In this document: piece by piece, positions 1 to 11,830 of the stretch
How the letters are laid out: the number at the start of each line of letters is the position of its first letter
How positions within the stretch are numbered: the first letter of the stretch is position 1
NCBI RefSeq assembly: GCF_902635505.1
Contig: NC_045428.1
Span: 434,845,106-434,909,105, forward strand
DNA: 64,000 nucleotides
Direction of reading: 5' to 3'
Source of the DNA: Sarcophilus harrisii
Lineage: Eukaryota; Chordata; Mammalia; Dasyuromorphia; Dasyuridae
Notes under the pieces: model-generated
Seen by the model: the letters and a program-made list of their open reading frames with translations, nothing else
Told to the model about the DNA's origin: nothing
Database searches by the model: none
Translations under genes and position numbers: made by a program

Positions 1-352
1 CTGTTCCTATATAGCATGGGCCCACCAAATCTCAAGTCCAAAATCTCTTTGGGCTTGTGTCCCAGAACCCTGCCTTCTCAAGACTTCCTTGCTGGGCTGG
101 TAGCAACATCTAACCTGGGATCCTGACTCCAAGGTCAGCATGGCTCAAGATTCTAGGTCCAGGGACTCCACTATCTGTGCCTAGAATTGAAAAGAAAAAA
201 TCAAACAGACCAAAACCTGAAGGCTGAGGCTCAGGGACACAGAATCTAAAGAGGGAGGGAAGATAGCTCTTCTCCACCCCCCCACCCCTAATCAATTCAT
301 GATAACATACTCTTGAAGAAGTATTAGGTACACTAATTATCCAGATACCAAG
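1..352. other. Unclassified non-coding sequence
   Basis: No open frame with protein-like character and no recognised repeat. It contains a short C-rich run near 277-290. Nothing further can be supported. Confidence 0.4.
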
Positions 353-830
353 TGAGATCCCAGTGCTGGGAACGCAGCTCCCAATGTGAAGAATTCATGA
401 GACATTTATCACAGTCACAAAGAATGACATTTATTAGCATGAAATGACTCACAGGCTAAATCAAATATGACTAAGCAAGATGCTGCTGGTGATATGGCTT
501 TTTAAAATCAGACAGAAGCAGGGGAGGGAAGTAAGAGTGGGGTCTAGGGAATTAGGGAGGAGTTAGGGAGAGGCTTGGCCAGGAATAAACTGACATCTTG
601 ACCAGGTACAAAGAGACTGGAGAAAGTAGAATATGCTTTTTAGATATACTAAGGAGACAGTCTAAGGGATTTGGCCTGCCTTTGTGTGTGACAACAGGAA
701 CAGGATGGATGGATTAAAGTTCTGACAATGCAGGGAGGATGGACTGATTAATGTCTCTGGATGGAGAGAAAGTGGGGGGGGGGGGGGGGGGGACCGTGTG
801 CCATCTCCCACGTGTATACCTCCATCTCAG
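353..830 (-). repeat. Possible LTR-derived fossil fragment with a poly-G tract
   Basis: Read on the minus strand, this stretch has an AATAAA-type signal (complement near 430) followed by a GC-richer tail, a layout typical of the R-U5 end of a retroviral LTR. I could not find matched ends or a target-site duplication, so the limits are approximate and the class is a guess. A run of 19 G lies at 774-792. It could equally be an unrelated repeat. Confidence 0.28.
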
Positions 831-1953
831 ATGTGCAAAGTCTGATTACATAGGTATCAATGAATTTTAGCTTAGCTTTTTCTCTCTTAAATTTTTTTAA
901 AGAAAAATTTTATAAAGTACGTTCCATACAGCTGTAGAAACATTAAGTGCATATTTCATATGAAGGACTGTGCCAGGAGCTAGGGATGCAGAAGCATGAA
1001 TGAAAATTTCTGCCCTTTGCGCTATTGGAGGGGAGGAAGCGTCAGGAATGTAAGATGTAAACAGATAAGTAAATGCAAAACTTTGGAAATCAGTATGTTA
1101 ATTGTTATTCTACTAATAGTAGACTAATACTACTACATACAGTAGTTTAAAAATAGACTAATTGAAGTCTAAACAAAAACCTGACTGGGGATCAACCAAA
1201 CTTCCTCAGAACAAAAATTAACCCCAATCTCAATTCTGTATAAAAAGAACAAAATATAATAATTGTTCTATGAATAATTTTATCAGCTCTACAAAATTAT
1301 TATCATAATCTTCAGTTTACTACATAGCCTGAGTAACAGTTGTTATCAAACACTCTAGTTACATCTTTCACTGGATCTGTGACTTCATGGATGTGATTAT
1401 TTTGTTTAATAAAGGAAGTGTTATAAAATACTTTGATTCTTAAGATAATACAACTAACTAAATTTATAATGTTAAGCTTACGTCTGCATCATTACTCTTT
1501 TTTATATGTAAGTTACATCTTAACCACCAAAATGAAATCCTTCACAACTTATGGAACTGGAAGTTACTAATAGATCAGGATTACAGAACTTCTTTTGTTC
1601 AAAATTCCATCTCATATCACATTTATCCAATTAATTACAAGAACAAAATAGAAACATTTTCCAGCAAAATCCATAGTCATAACTAAATCTATTTCTTATT
1701 TCCTCAGCTTTATTAACAAAATTCCTAATGTACAGCTTTTATCAGTTCATTCCTTTGCTCTAATACTTTCAATGACTTTTTATTTTTAATGAGAGGACAT
1801 CTAAATATCCTAACATTGTATTTACAATGTGCTACTCTCCTTCTTAGCCTGTACTTCCAGCCTTATCTGCCATTTACCTAACAGGCAACTCTCTACTCCA
1901 GTGGGGGTCCCCCAAAATGTAGAAACAATTTTTAACACTACTGAGACATTATT
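831..1953. other. AT-rich intergenic sequence
   Basis: No gene is visible. About 940-1060 resembles an old interspersed repeat also seen near 20,570, 24,150 and 28,640, with a core like 'gtgccaggagctagg'. The rest is AT-rich and unclassified. Confidence 0.4.
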
Positions 1954-2181
1954 AGGGTAACTAGATGGCTCAGTGAATAAAGCACTAGGTCTCCAGACAG
2001 AAAAACTCAAGTTCAAATCTAGCCTCAGATGCTTACTGTTTAAGTCACTTAATCTGTTTGCCTTAATCCACTACAAAAGGAAATGGTGAACCACTCCATA
2101 TCCTTGACAAGAAAACCCCATGTACAGTGTGGTCCTTGGAGTTATGAAGAGTCCCACAAAACTGAATAATAACAACAAAAA
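1954..2181 (+). repeat. tRNA-headed marsupial SINE
   Basis: The copy starts with a tRNA-like head (ctagatggctcagtg). It then has the SINE body with 'aagttcaaatctagcctcag' and 'aagtcactt', the stretch 'ggaaatggtgaaccactcc', 'aagaaaacccca', and a tail ending in an A-rich 'aataacaacaaaaa'. The same architecture recurs at 25.6, 42.6, 49.3 and 50.2 kb. The copy is diverged. Confidence 0.8.
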
Positions 2182-2880
2182 TACATCATCTGCTTATTAA
2201 AATACCCCTCCTTTTCCAACTACAGATGTTTGTAAAGTCAGATTGTCCTCATATACTTCAATCAAAACCAAATATTCCTATTTATTGAACATACAAGCAA
2301 TTATGAGAATCCAGCTCTTTTAAGCCAGACATTAAAGAGATTTAGAAAAATATGTAAAGCGATACCACTCTTTTTACTAATTTTTTGGAAAATAGATTTA
2401 ATTTTTCTAAAAATTTTATTTATGTTAACATATGATGAACATATTGTTATTTTAAATTATTATTATATCAGTTTAGAAACAAATTAACATGTAAATTTTT
2501 GCCAATTTTAATTTTATGTGATAACATAATAATACATAAAAAAAGTTTTTGGGAAAGTTATTCAATAATTTTTGAGTTTAAAGGAGTCCTGAGACCAAAA
2601 ATTTTATTTACTAGCTCATCTGACCTCTCTCAGGAGATAATTTCTATCATCTGAGCTTTGCTTTTAGTGTCTGTGTCATTCTTTTGGCTTTAATGCATAA
2701 TCTCACTTAAATCCTTTGGGTTCAGGGACAATCTATCTGGATCTCTCTCTGTATCTTTCATGATTTACATGGTGACTAGGTACATGGTAGGGCTTCCATA
2801 AATATTTGCTTCTCCCTATGCTTCAAATGAAGTAACTGTGACGGAAGCTAGGACTATGATAGCAAACTCTTTGAAGAAAG
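2182..2880. other. AT-rich intergenic sequence
   Basis: Very AT-rich, with short A/T runs. No coding potential and no recognised repeat. Confidence 0.4.
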
Positions 2881-3071
2881 GATCATAGTATCCTAGATTT
2901 AGGCTTGAAGGAGACCTCAGAGGTCAACTAATCTAACTCCTTCATTTTATAGACAAGGAAATGAAATACCAGAGAGGGGAAATGACTTGTTAGAGTAATA
3001 TAGGTAAAAAAGGGAATAAATAGAATTTGAACTCAGATCTGATTCCAAATCCAATGCTCTCTTTTGCACTA
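2881..3071 (-). repeat. Core-SINE with CR1/L3-like tail, antisense
   Basis: On the + strand it begins with the reverse of a CR1/L3-type 3' end (atcatagtatcctag, then gacctcagaggtcaacta). It continues as an antisense MIR-like core (gacaaggaaatg, tttgaactcagatctg). Similar composites occur antisense at about 28.0 and 53.6 kb and in sense near 7.1 and 41.5 kb, so this is one SINE family. Confidence 0.65.
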
Positions 3072-3075
3072 CATT

Positions 3076-3236
3076 TGTTTTTATTTTAATTCTAATCACA
3101 TTTTAGTTTTTTTCCAAATGCATGTAAAGATAGTTTTCAATATTTGTTTTTGTAAAACTTTGTGTTCCAAATTTTTCTCCCTCCCTCATTTACCTCCCCA
3201 AGGCAGCAAGAAATCTGATATAGGCTAAATATGTTA
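3076..3236 (-). repeat. L1 3'-end fragment, antisense
   Basis: The text matches the antisense of the marsupial L1 3' UTR seen at 50.7 and 22.7 kb (ccaaatttttctccctccctc, then gcaagaaatctgatatagg). It is short and diverged. Confidence 0.55.
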
Positions 3237-3296
3237 CTCTGCCTTTGTTAAATGAATGAGTGAAATCTAAACTATGCTGAAGAAGTGGTAGAACTT

Positions 3297-3573
3297 GAAA
3301 AGGGAGTGGGGAGCAGGGAAAGAGTGAGAAAAAGAGAGAAGGGGGAGTAAAGGAGAGAGAGAGAGAGAGATAGGGAAAGGGAGGGAGTAAGGGAAAAAGA
3401 GGTGGGGAGGGGAAAACAAAGAGAAAGAGAGTGAGGAAGGGGAAAATAGAGAGGAAAAGAAAGAAAGGAGAGGAGAGGAGAGGAGAGAGGGAGGGAGGGA
3501 GAAACAGACATACAAATGTGGAAGGGAGAGACAAACAGACAGACAAAGGGAGGGAGAAAGGGAGGGAGGGAGG

Positions 3574-3612
<39 letters not shown>
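3297..3612. repeat. Purine-rich (GA/GGGA)n low-complexity tract
   Basis: A strand-asymmetric tract of G and A with phases of GAGA, GGGA and GAGGA, ending in a clean (GA)n near 3577-3608. It generates several Ser/Leu/Pro-rich or Arg/Glu-rich open frames on the two strands that have no protein character. Confidence 0.9.
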
Positions 3613-3614
<2 letters not shown>

Positions 3615-5150
3615 CAGAACTTTAAGATAACATCAAGATTCCCTGGCTTGAAAGAGATGTATGACATTGATTCCTGCAACAGGGAGAAATTTGGATGCTA
3701 AAGAATTAGGAAAATGAGTTACATAGTTTATTATTTGTAGCATTTATTTTTAGATCTTTTTCTTTTTTTCTCCAACTCTTGAAGACTCATGTTTCCTAAT
3801 TTGACTTGTCTGTATTTGATCAGAATGATTTTAATTCTTAAGATACCATACCTCAAACCTGTGCACTTTGTTGCATTTTTCATTAAAGAAACAACAACAA
3901 CAACAACAACAACCTCTTTTTCAGTCCTAGCAAATGCTCAGATTTTTTCACTTCAATAGCCTGAAATTCTCCCCTGGGAGTCATAAGCTCTTTAAATATT
4001 TTTGGGTTGCCAGATTTCTTATGTTTGCTCTCCAGGAAGCCAATTTTGTTTCTATGCTCATGAGAGTAGTCCAGCTCCATCTTTTGCCCGCTTGCTGCAT
4101 CACAATAAAATGCCGCCTAATTACTGCCTTTGTGGAGTCCCAGACGTGTTAGTGTTTGTCTCCAGGCTAAGACTGTGGACCATAAACTTTTCTTCAACTG
4201 GAGATAAGTCCCTTCATTATTTAAATCTCTAGGTCTTATAACAGGAGGTTCCTATCCCACAAGCGACATCAACCCAATTATTTCCAGTCTTGTAACCAAA
4301 GTGATCAAGAAAAACTATATAAACAACCAATTATTGAGAAATTTAAAAATATTATCTAGTTGGAAAAGAGCTTAATTCCAAAAGAGGAGTGTGCAGCTCT
4401 AGAAATAGATTCAGTCCCTTGGCTTTTGATGCCTTCATGATTTTCTTAGTTAGAGTGAGAGTAGGAAGTCAGAGGGAGGAATTTTGAGTGTGAGGACCTC
4501 AGAAGTTTTACCACCTCTTGTCTGCTATAATGGGTAAAAGTCAGAAGTCGGCCTAAGATTCATGCTGGATTTTAAATAAACAATTCTGCAAATAATCCCC
4601 CTTTAGGGGAATGGAGCCAAATAAATTCCTATTTTCTTAGAAAATGTCTCCAAATCTGACTTTCTTTTAAAAAATAGTCTAGAAAGGATGCTAAACATTT
4701 TTCGTAACTATAAGATAGAAAAAAATGAACCAAACAATTTAAAAAAAGAGATTCAATGGGATTTTATGTAAGAATCAAACACTAAATAATGAATAATTAT
4801 CTCCTTAATCTTCAGTGGAATGAATTTGTGGGAACAGCCAGATGTTGGCTACGTGTTTAGCTTCTAAGGTTAGTGCTTAACAAAGATATTAATGATTGCA
4901 AGCCTTGTGGTTTAAGGAAGCTGCTACATTACAGATGCCAGAGGAGAGGAAGAAACTTGTATAGATACTATTGATTCCTGTCTTTAACACCCTTTCCCAG
5001 GCAACCTGCCTGCTGTTTTTCTCCCATCCCCATTTTTGTCCTGTCCTGGCAGCTCAAGATATTAACTGACTGTGAAGATTCTGATCTCTCTGCTTGTTCC
5101 TTTTGCCCAATGTTCCAGGGTGAAGCCAAATAGATCAAATGATCTGTAAA

Positions 5151-5153
<3 letters not shown>
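3613..5153. other. Repeat-poor intergenic segment with a (CAA)n tract
   Basis: Apart from (CAA)n at 3891-3913, I recognise no interspersed repeat here. The part from about 3,930 to 4,330 has balanced composition and homeodomain-like TAATTA text (cctaattactgc near 4,117) and may be a non-coding element. The open frames across it lack any recognisable domain. Confidence 0.4.
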
Positions 5154-5195
<42 letters not shown>

Positions 5196-5655
5196 GAAAA
5201 TAGTATGTATGAATCTGTATTCAGACTCCATACTTCTTTCTCTGGATATGGATAGCATTTTCCATCATGAATCCTTTGGAATTGTCTTGGATCACTGCAT
5301 TGCTGAGAAGAGCTAAGTCTATCATAGTTGATCATTATTGTTGATGTTACAATGTACAGTATTCTCCTGGTTCTGCTCACTTTACTCAGCATCAGTTCAG
5401 GTTTTTTTGAAATCCACCTGCTCATCATTTCTCATTGGACAGTATTCCATTACATTCATATACCACAACTTGTTCCACCATTCCAATAAAGGGGCATTTC
5501 CTCAATTTCCAATTCTTTGCCACCTCTGAAAGAGTTGCACTAAATATTTCTATACATGTTGGTCCTTTTCCCTTTTTTAATGATCTCTTGGGAATACTAA
5601 CCTCGTAGTGATTTTGTTGGATCAAAGGGTATAGCCCTTTGGACATTAGAATAAT
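5154..5655 (-). repeat. L1 3'-end copy, antisense, with 40-nt poly-A run
   Basis: The stretch 5194-5655 is the reverse complement of a marsupial L1 3' UTR and ORF2 end, with matches to other copies such as 'ggttctgctcactttactcagcatcag' style text split across 5367-5400. A pure A run occupies 5154-5193. The minus-strand frame near 5425-5646 still carries scraps of the ORF2 C-terminus, but it is broken and lacks the endonuclease and RT domains. Confidence 0.8.
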
Positions 5656-7039
5656 TACTCTCTAGCTATGTTTTCTCTCTTTTATACCAATGAGGTTGAT
5701 TTTTTTAATCCAAATGTAAGACTTTATATTTAATGCTACTGGACTTCATCTTTATTAGATTTAGTCCAGTGCTTCAGCTTTTGGGGAATCTTGATTCTAT
5801 TATCAAGAGTCTACTATCTCTCCCATCTCTGTGTCACTTTTAGTGTGTCACGTTTAGATTTGATGTGCATATCATATATGGCTTTATCTAAATGAGAAAA
5901 TATTAATTAGTACAGGCTTATATACTATTATAATATATAATATAATTATATAAATATTATACAATATACTGTAATAAAAACATCAATTAGTACTGTACTC
6001 CATTGGAGATCTACCCAGTCACACAACTAGCAAATGTCTTGAATTCAGGTCTTTCTGACTCCATATTTAATACTTTGTCCACTGTACCATATTTCTTTTC
6101 CTTGTTGGGAAGTAACCAATATAGAAACAGAATTGGATTAGTAGATTAGTTAATAGTTAGTGCATCCACATACTTATGTATACATGAGTATATATAAGTG
6201 TGTGTGCTACTGTATCCATGTGCTGGTATACTCATGTACTTGCATACATATACGCTTTATACTGGTGTCTGTATGCTCATTTAATCCTCACAATAACCCT
6301 CTGAGGGAAGTGGTTTGATATTAATACCATTTTGACAAATGAGGAAAGGATAAGAGGGATTCCTTAAGATCATACTTAAGAGACACCATATTTCTGGATT
6401 CCAAACTAAGAATTTTTTTTCGTTATTTTGTGCTGTTTTTTTAATTTCATTCTCAAACAGCAAGAGGAGACTCATTGAGCAGTGTAGGAAGGAACAAAGA
6501 GTAGTCAGAGGTTAAATGGGCTAAGGGAATTCCAGCTTGCAACTATTTAGAAGTCATTACATAACTTTACCCTGTCAGTGTTAATTTCTTGTGGAATTGA
6601 GACTTTGGAAACAAAAGCATAAAAAGGAGAGTAAGAGATGATATGAAGTCTCTTAAATCCTATTTGGAGAATGATTTGGGAACACTTATGCAAAAAATTT
6701 CTCTGCCACACATGTGCTCTACTCAGTTTGAGACATGAAGGAATGGGAATAATTCCTTTTACTCCATTAACTCCCATCACCTTCATTGTGACTATGTCCC
6801 TTCTTCTTTCTCTGGGAGAATAAAGATCACAGGGTTTAGAGCTGAAAGGATTCATGTAGTCTCAGTCTTTCATTTTATGGTGAGATTCAGGCATGAGAAG
6901 TTTAAAGGAAATGAGAAAATTGGAAAAAGGCAGGAAAGATTCAGAGTATATATTGAGGAATACTTCTGATGCCCTTTGTAATCTCTTTGGAGGAGGACCA
7001 TGTGGAGTCAACTAAAGACCAGAGAGCAGGTCCTGTTTT
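5656..7039. other. AT-rich intergenic stretch with two antisense MIR-like pieces
   Basis: About 6,000-6,095 and 6,273-6,410 read as antisense MIR/THER core fragments (ccagtcacacaactagcaaa; cctcacaataaccctctgag). The remainder is AT-rich, including a TA-rich patch at 5,925-5,965. No gene is seen. Confidence 0.5.
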
Positions 7040-7175
7040 AGCTACTTTCTAACTTCCTTAGTATCCTAAGACAGCTTAGCTCCTCTTCTCAAGTCCTCAG
7101 CTTTCTCACCTGGGAAATGAGCAGGTAAGGCTAAATGATCTCTCAGGCTCTTTCTAGTTCTAAAATCTTTAGAAA
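7040..7175 (+). repeat. Core-SINE fragment with CR1/L3-like tail
   Basis: The + strand reads 'ctcagctttctcacctggg', then 'gctaaatgatctctcaggct' and 'ttctagttctaaaatc', the sense version of the composite SINE seen antisense at 2,881. Only the 3' half is present. Confidence 0.55.
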
Positions 7176-7189
7176 ACTTCATATGGAAC

Positions 7190-7850
7190 TATAGCGACAC
7201 TGCTAGTTTCCCCTAAGTATTGTCATACTTTGCATTTAAGGTCACTTATTTCTCAGCATGTGGCAGACCATCCTGAGAAAAGAAAGCCTCTCTACAGGTT
7301 GCTTTGCTTGTGTGACCTGCCACCTTGATAATATGCTTCAGTGGGCAAACTACTCGGTGACGTGCCTTTCACAGCTCTAGTCGAGAGACCACATGTCATC
7401 AACAGAGCAGCTCCTGCCAAAATTTTGCTTGAGTAGTTCACATTTGGTTATGTTTCCCTCTGCTGAATGCAGCGTCCTAAAACAGAGAAGGGAAACAAGA
7501 ATAATTGCTAATCCATGCAACGCTAGGAGACTATGCATGCAATGACTTACTCAAGGAAAAATACGACCATTGTAAATAATCCAGAAGACTGCAGACCCAT
7601 TCACTGAGTTATGTACCTGCCACACTCCAGGGTGTTACAAATCCACAGAACAGCCTAGTATCTTGGGTTTTATGTTGAGAGTTCTAAATTAGCATAAATA
7701 AATGCAAAATCACAAGCAAGGAGAATCCCCGTAGACCACTGCCAAGAGGCTTTCTATTTATTTCAGTACACACATGAAATGTTTTGGGTTGTTAAAGAGT
7801 ACTACAGTTCCATTTCATTAGGAATATGGGGAAAAGTGAGACTGGTCTGA
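7190..7850. other. Repeat-poor island, candidate conserved non-coding element
   Basis: About 650 bp without recognised repeats, with composition closer to single-copy DNA and several isolated CpGs in an otherwise CpG-poor region. It contains octamer-like text (aaatgcaaaatcac near 7,701). No frame looks coding. Function is inference only. Confidence 0.3.
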
Positions 7851-7984
7851 TGGCTTTAGTCTTAAAAAAAAAAAAGTACACAGTCTTCTAGGGTATTAGA
7901 GTTCAAGTACAGACATTTCCTGCAAACAGGGAGTATTATGTGAAAGGAAAAGTCTCACTTTGGCTTGGGCATCACATAGGAATT

Positions 7985-8130
7985 GGTTTTTATTGAGAGG
8001 CTTAGTGGGCAGAATCCTATATCTGAAATCAGGAAATCTGAGTTTAAATTCTCTCTCTCATACTTATTAGCTGTGTGCACTCAGAGGCAAGTCACAACCT
8101 TTCTAAGCCGTGGATTTTTAAATCTTTATA
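7985..8130 (+). repeat. SINE fragment (MIR/THER or tRNA-SINE type)
   Basis: Contains 'aaatcaggaaatctgagttt', 'attagctgtgtgcactcaga' and 'gcaagtcacaacc', the standard core of a CORE-SINE in sense orientation. The 3' half has decayed. Confidence 0.6.
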
Positions 8131-9194
8131 AGACCGTATGCCCATGTAAGATACATGTGTCTGTATATCTCTACGGATTTTGCCTGCCTCTTATCAAGGG
8201 AGGCTCTACCTTCTGAATTGAAAGGGTCACGAAGCTTGGAATTCTTTCTTCCACTCTTGGAAATGAATACTGGACTAGAATTATATCTAGAGGCATACAG
8301 GTAAACATTTAACTGTCAAAAATAAAAATGTAAGCACAACACACTTGTGCTTAATTAAAATTTTAATTTATAAATTATATATATGTAAATAATATAAAAA
8401 TATATGTAAAAATAAAAAATTAAGCTTAATATCCTTAATTAGCATTCTCTAATTCTAGCATTTTTATATCCATCTCTTTCTTAAGTCCTGCTGATCAACA
8501 AAATGGTGTATCCAGGCCTGATTTGTAACATTCACTGATTTCTAAAATGCATATAAAAAATATTAGTCTGAGAAAGAGTCCAGATACTGTCCAGAGGGGT
8601 CATGATATGAAAAATTAAGAATCCCTGATTTAAAACAAAAGACATTTTTCTGGTTGATAACTTTTAAAGAGGAAGGGTTAGCTCTCAGCTTATACCTGCC
8701 CACTTCCATCAAATGCTGGTTACAGAAAAGACTATTACAAATATTGAAAAGGGAGTAAAATGATTTATTCAAACAAAATAGCACAGCACATAGAAACTGG
8801 AGAAATTACATAGCGTAGAACATACCAGAAAAATACACAAGAAAGAACGAACTCTTCTAATGGGAGTGAAGTAAGATTGTTAGCTCAAATTCAGAGAGAA
8901 AGATCCCATTCTCACCTAATGAGAGATTTTCTTTCTGATGGCCCCATGGTGGCAAGCTGGAAATGAAGGATGTGATGAGGACCCAGCTTTTCCTATATCT
9001 TTGAAGCTTCCAAAATCTTTCTATTTCTCCTTTCTGGAGTCAATCCCAAAGAAGATCCAGCTCAAAATCATATTTCTCTTCTCCCTACCAAGCTCTGGAA
9101 AGGATTCGACTCCTCATGCAGATATGTACTGCATCAGCAATCTCTCCACCAATTAGGAGTCTCCTGCAAATATGCAGTAGCATGCAAAACACCC
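8131..9194. other. AT-rich intergenic sequence
   Basis: No gene or clear repeat. The open frame at 8,938-9,156 has no recognisable domain. Confidence 0.4.
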
Positions 9195-9500
9195 CAATCT
9201 TGGAAGTCTGAGTTTTATACCTAAAAATGGGGGAAATAATAGGGAAAAAATTGATGCATGTCTTACCTCACAAGTTATTATGATGCTCAGATGAGATAAT
9301 GTATGTTAAATGTACTGCAGACTTTAAAATACTATATAAATATGAGCTAAAAGCCCATGTGGCATAATGGATATAGAGTTATATTCAAAACCAGGAAGAG
9401 CTGAGTTCAAATCCTGACTCTGACACATATTGGCTATGTGACACTGGGAAAATTCACCTGACATCTCAGTATTTTAGAGAAACTCATAAGTTGTAAAGAA
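9195..9500 (+). repeat. Two abutting CORE-SINE fragments
   Basis: The first piece (to about 9,348) is a SINE 3' half (cttacctcacaagttatta, then gatgagataatgtatg and tactatataaatatgag). The second (about 9,350-9,500) is a SINE 5' half (atgtggcataatggatatag, gagttcaaatcctgactctg, gctatgtgacactggg). The order suggests an insertion or two adjacent copies. Confidence 0.6.
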
Positions 9501-10223
9501 CTTGCCAACTTGCATTGGTTGGGGGCAGAGATTTCCGTTCATCCAAGTGTTCTCTATAACAATAAAATCCTAGGTCCAATCTCTACTTTTGTAAATATTA
9601 GGTATTACAATTATTATTTATAAAAGAAAAAGAAATATTCCTTTTTGTAGGAGGAAAGGATTCCTCTTCTTTAATGCTATCCCTTTAACACTTACTTCAC
9701 TTACCTTACTTCCACTTTCTCAGCTTTTCTCCCTCCCGGCTTTTTCTCTCTGATTCATCATTTTCTTTGGCTTCTCCCCACTTATTATATGTAAACAGAA
9801 GTCAAAATCTCTACATGTCTAAAGGATAGAAGGTTGTGTTCTGACAACCCTCAAGTTTCTGGCCAAAACAGTCAATACCTGAGCAACTGGGGGAAAAAAA
9901 AAAGACCAAAGATTTATCCCAGATGACTCTTGGTTTTGACAATGATTGCTATAATGGAATTTTCCTTGTAATCCTCTTTCATTGCCCTGGAATTCTACCT
10001 GTACTCACAGGTCTAAATTCAAGTTGTTTCTGCATGTTGGGAGTTAAAATCTCCTACCTGCTTAGTCAAGTGCTCACCTATCTAGATAGATGCTATTTTT
10101 AGTTGTGTTTAGTAGTAAGTGGAAGACAATTTATTTCCCTTAAAGTACTAAATGAGAGGTGCTATAGTATAAAAACGACTGGGTTTGAGATTTTTTTCTT
10201 TTAGTTTTAAAAAAATTTAAAAT
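9501..10223. other. Intergenic sequence without recognised features
   Basis: A pyrimidine-rich stretch at 9,660-9,790, otherwise plain AT-rich DNA. No coding frame. Confidence 0.4.
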
Positions 10224-10530
10224 AGCTAACATTTTACGTGGCATTTTAAAGCTTGCAAAGCTCTTTACAAATATTATCTCATTTTATCCTCACAACCACC
10301 TTGGGAAATAGACACTATAATTATCCCTATTTTGATAACAACAACAACAATGATAATAACTAGCATTTATATAGTGCTTTAAAGCTTGCAAAACACATTA
10401 TAAATATTATCTCATGTGATCCTCAAAGCAACCCTGAGATGCAGATGATACCATTATTCCCATTTTAGGGATAGATGAGAATTATACAGAGGTTACATGA
10501 TTTGTCTAAAATCATATTGTTTTATATATG
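10224..10530 (-). repeat. Two consecutive antisense THER/MIR-like SINE copies
   Basis: Two copies follow each other in the same orientation: both carry the text 'tttaaagcttgcaaa' then 'ttataaatattatctcat' or close variants (first about 10,224-10,335, second about 10,351-10,530). They are separated by a short (AAC)n. The second copy extends further into the core (cccattttagggatagatga). Confidence 0.65.
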
Positions 10531-11015
10531 TTGCATGGATACAACCAAGCAACTGCCTGGTAAAGGAAAGTAAAAATACTAGGTAATCCTGAGGTTGTAG
10601 ACTTCAGTGAATGGAAGAAACTTATAAACTTAGCGGCTCTCAGCAGAAATAGGAAAATTTGGAGGAAGGAGGTGATTCTATTTCAGATATGTTAAGTTTG
10701 ATATCCCAAGTGCGATATTCAAGCACATCAGGCAAACTGGTAATAAGGGATGAGAATTTTGATGAGAAATTAAGGTGAGATATGTTTATCTGGGAGTTTC
10801 CCACATAGCAATGATAATTAATCTCTAGGGAGTAGATAAGATCACCCAGAGAGAAAGTCTAGTATCCAGAATCTTAAATAATCTCAAGTCTCTCTTAGTT
10901 ATTGCTTTTTCTTCAAAGTCTGCCCTTCTCTCTCTCTCTCTTTTTTTCCTCCACCCATGTGCTTGGGTGTGTGTTTGTGTTTGGGAGATTGTTAATTCCA
11001 TTAGGGAAATAGAAA

Positions 11016-11132
11016 TCCTCCCTCTCTTCCTCTCTTCCTCCCTCCCTCCCTCCCTCCCTCTCTTCCTTCCTTCCTTCCTTCCTTCCTTCCTTCCTTCCTT
11101 CCTTCCTTCCTTCCTTCCTTCCTTCCTTCCTT
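11016..11132. repeat. (CCCT)n/(CTTC)n microsatellite
   Basis: A pyrimidine tetranucleotide array, first CCTC/CTTCC mixed and then a pure CTTC array from about 11,062. It is preceded by (CT)n near 10,928-10,942. It generates an artefactual Leu/Pro/Ser open frame. Confidence 0.95.
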
Positions 11133-11589
11133 TTTGTCTCTCTTGCTTCTCACTATTGTTTCTTCATGCTCTAGGCAGAAGTTCTGAGAAAAATTACCAG
11201 GAAAGTTAAGTACAGTAGTTCTGGTGAAATCTTGAGGAGATATTTATCTCAATCAGTTGAAGATTCCTTATTGACCTTGCAGATCTATTTTGGGATTTCT
11301 TCCCATCTTCTTTTGCTAAGTCAGATATTGTGAGATAATTTAACATTTTAGTATTATTAGTATTAAATTAGTATTAAATCAGACCTTGAAGACTGCAAGT
11401 TTCTGCCTTTTCAGGAGCCATATCTAATTCTAGCTACAAACACAAGATTATATCAGAATGTAACTTGGAACAATAGTTACATAGGGTTTAATGGAATAGG
11501 AATGGAAATATATATACTTTTAAATCTTATTTTTGTGAATATTTTCTATTTTTACATTACTTTCATTTAAAAAATAGTTTTATTTTTCA

Positions 11590-11830
11590 GTGATTGAAAA
11601 TCCATTTTGATCTCACTCCTATTCTGCTCCCCCCCTGAAAAAAGAAAAAAAAAACAAATTATAACTCATGTGTATGCATAGTCAAGAAAACAAATTTCCC
11701 TCATTGGATTCTGTACCTTAAGTCACTCATCTCTCTGTCAACAGAGTATGTTTCATCATGAACCCTCTGGAATCTTGGTTGGTCATTGTGTTGATTAAGC
11801 CCCCTAAAACTTTCAAAGTCATCACCTTCA
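11590..11830 (-). repeat. L1 3'-end fragment, antisense
   Basis: Antisense L1 3'-UTR text like that at 55.34 kb (caaatttccctcattggatt, then gtttcatcatgaaccctctg and ttggtcattgtgttgattaa). It is a different L1 subfamily from the 40.3-kb copy. Confidence 0.55.

Noticed and set aside
3190-3701. Several open frames of 60-135 codons on both strands
   Set aside because: They are translations of the (GA)n purine tract and have no domain.
10967-11209. Leu/Pro/Ser-rich 80-codon frame
   Set aside because: Translation of the CTTC microsatellite.
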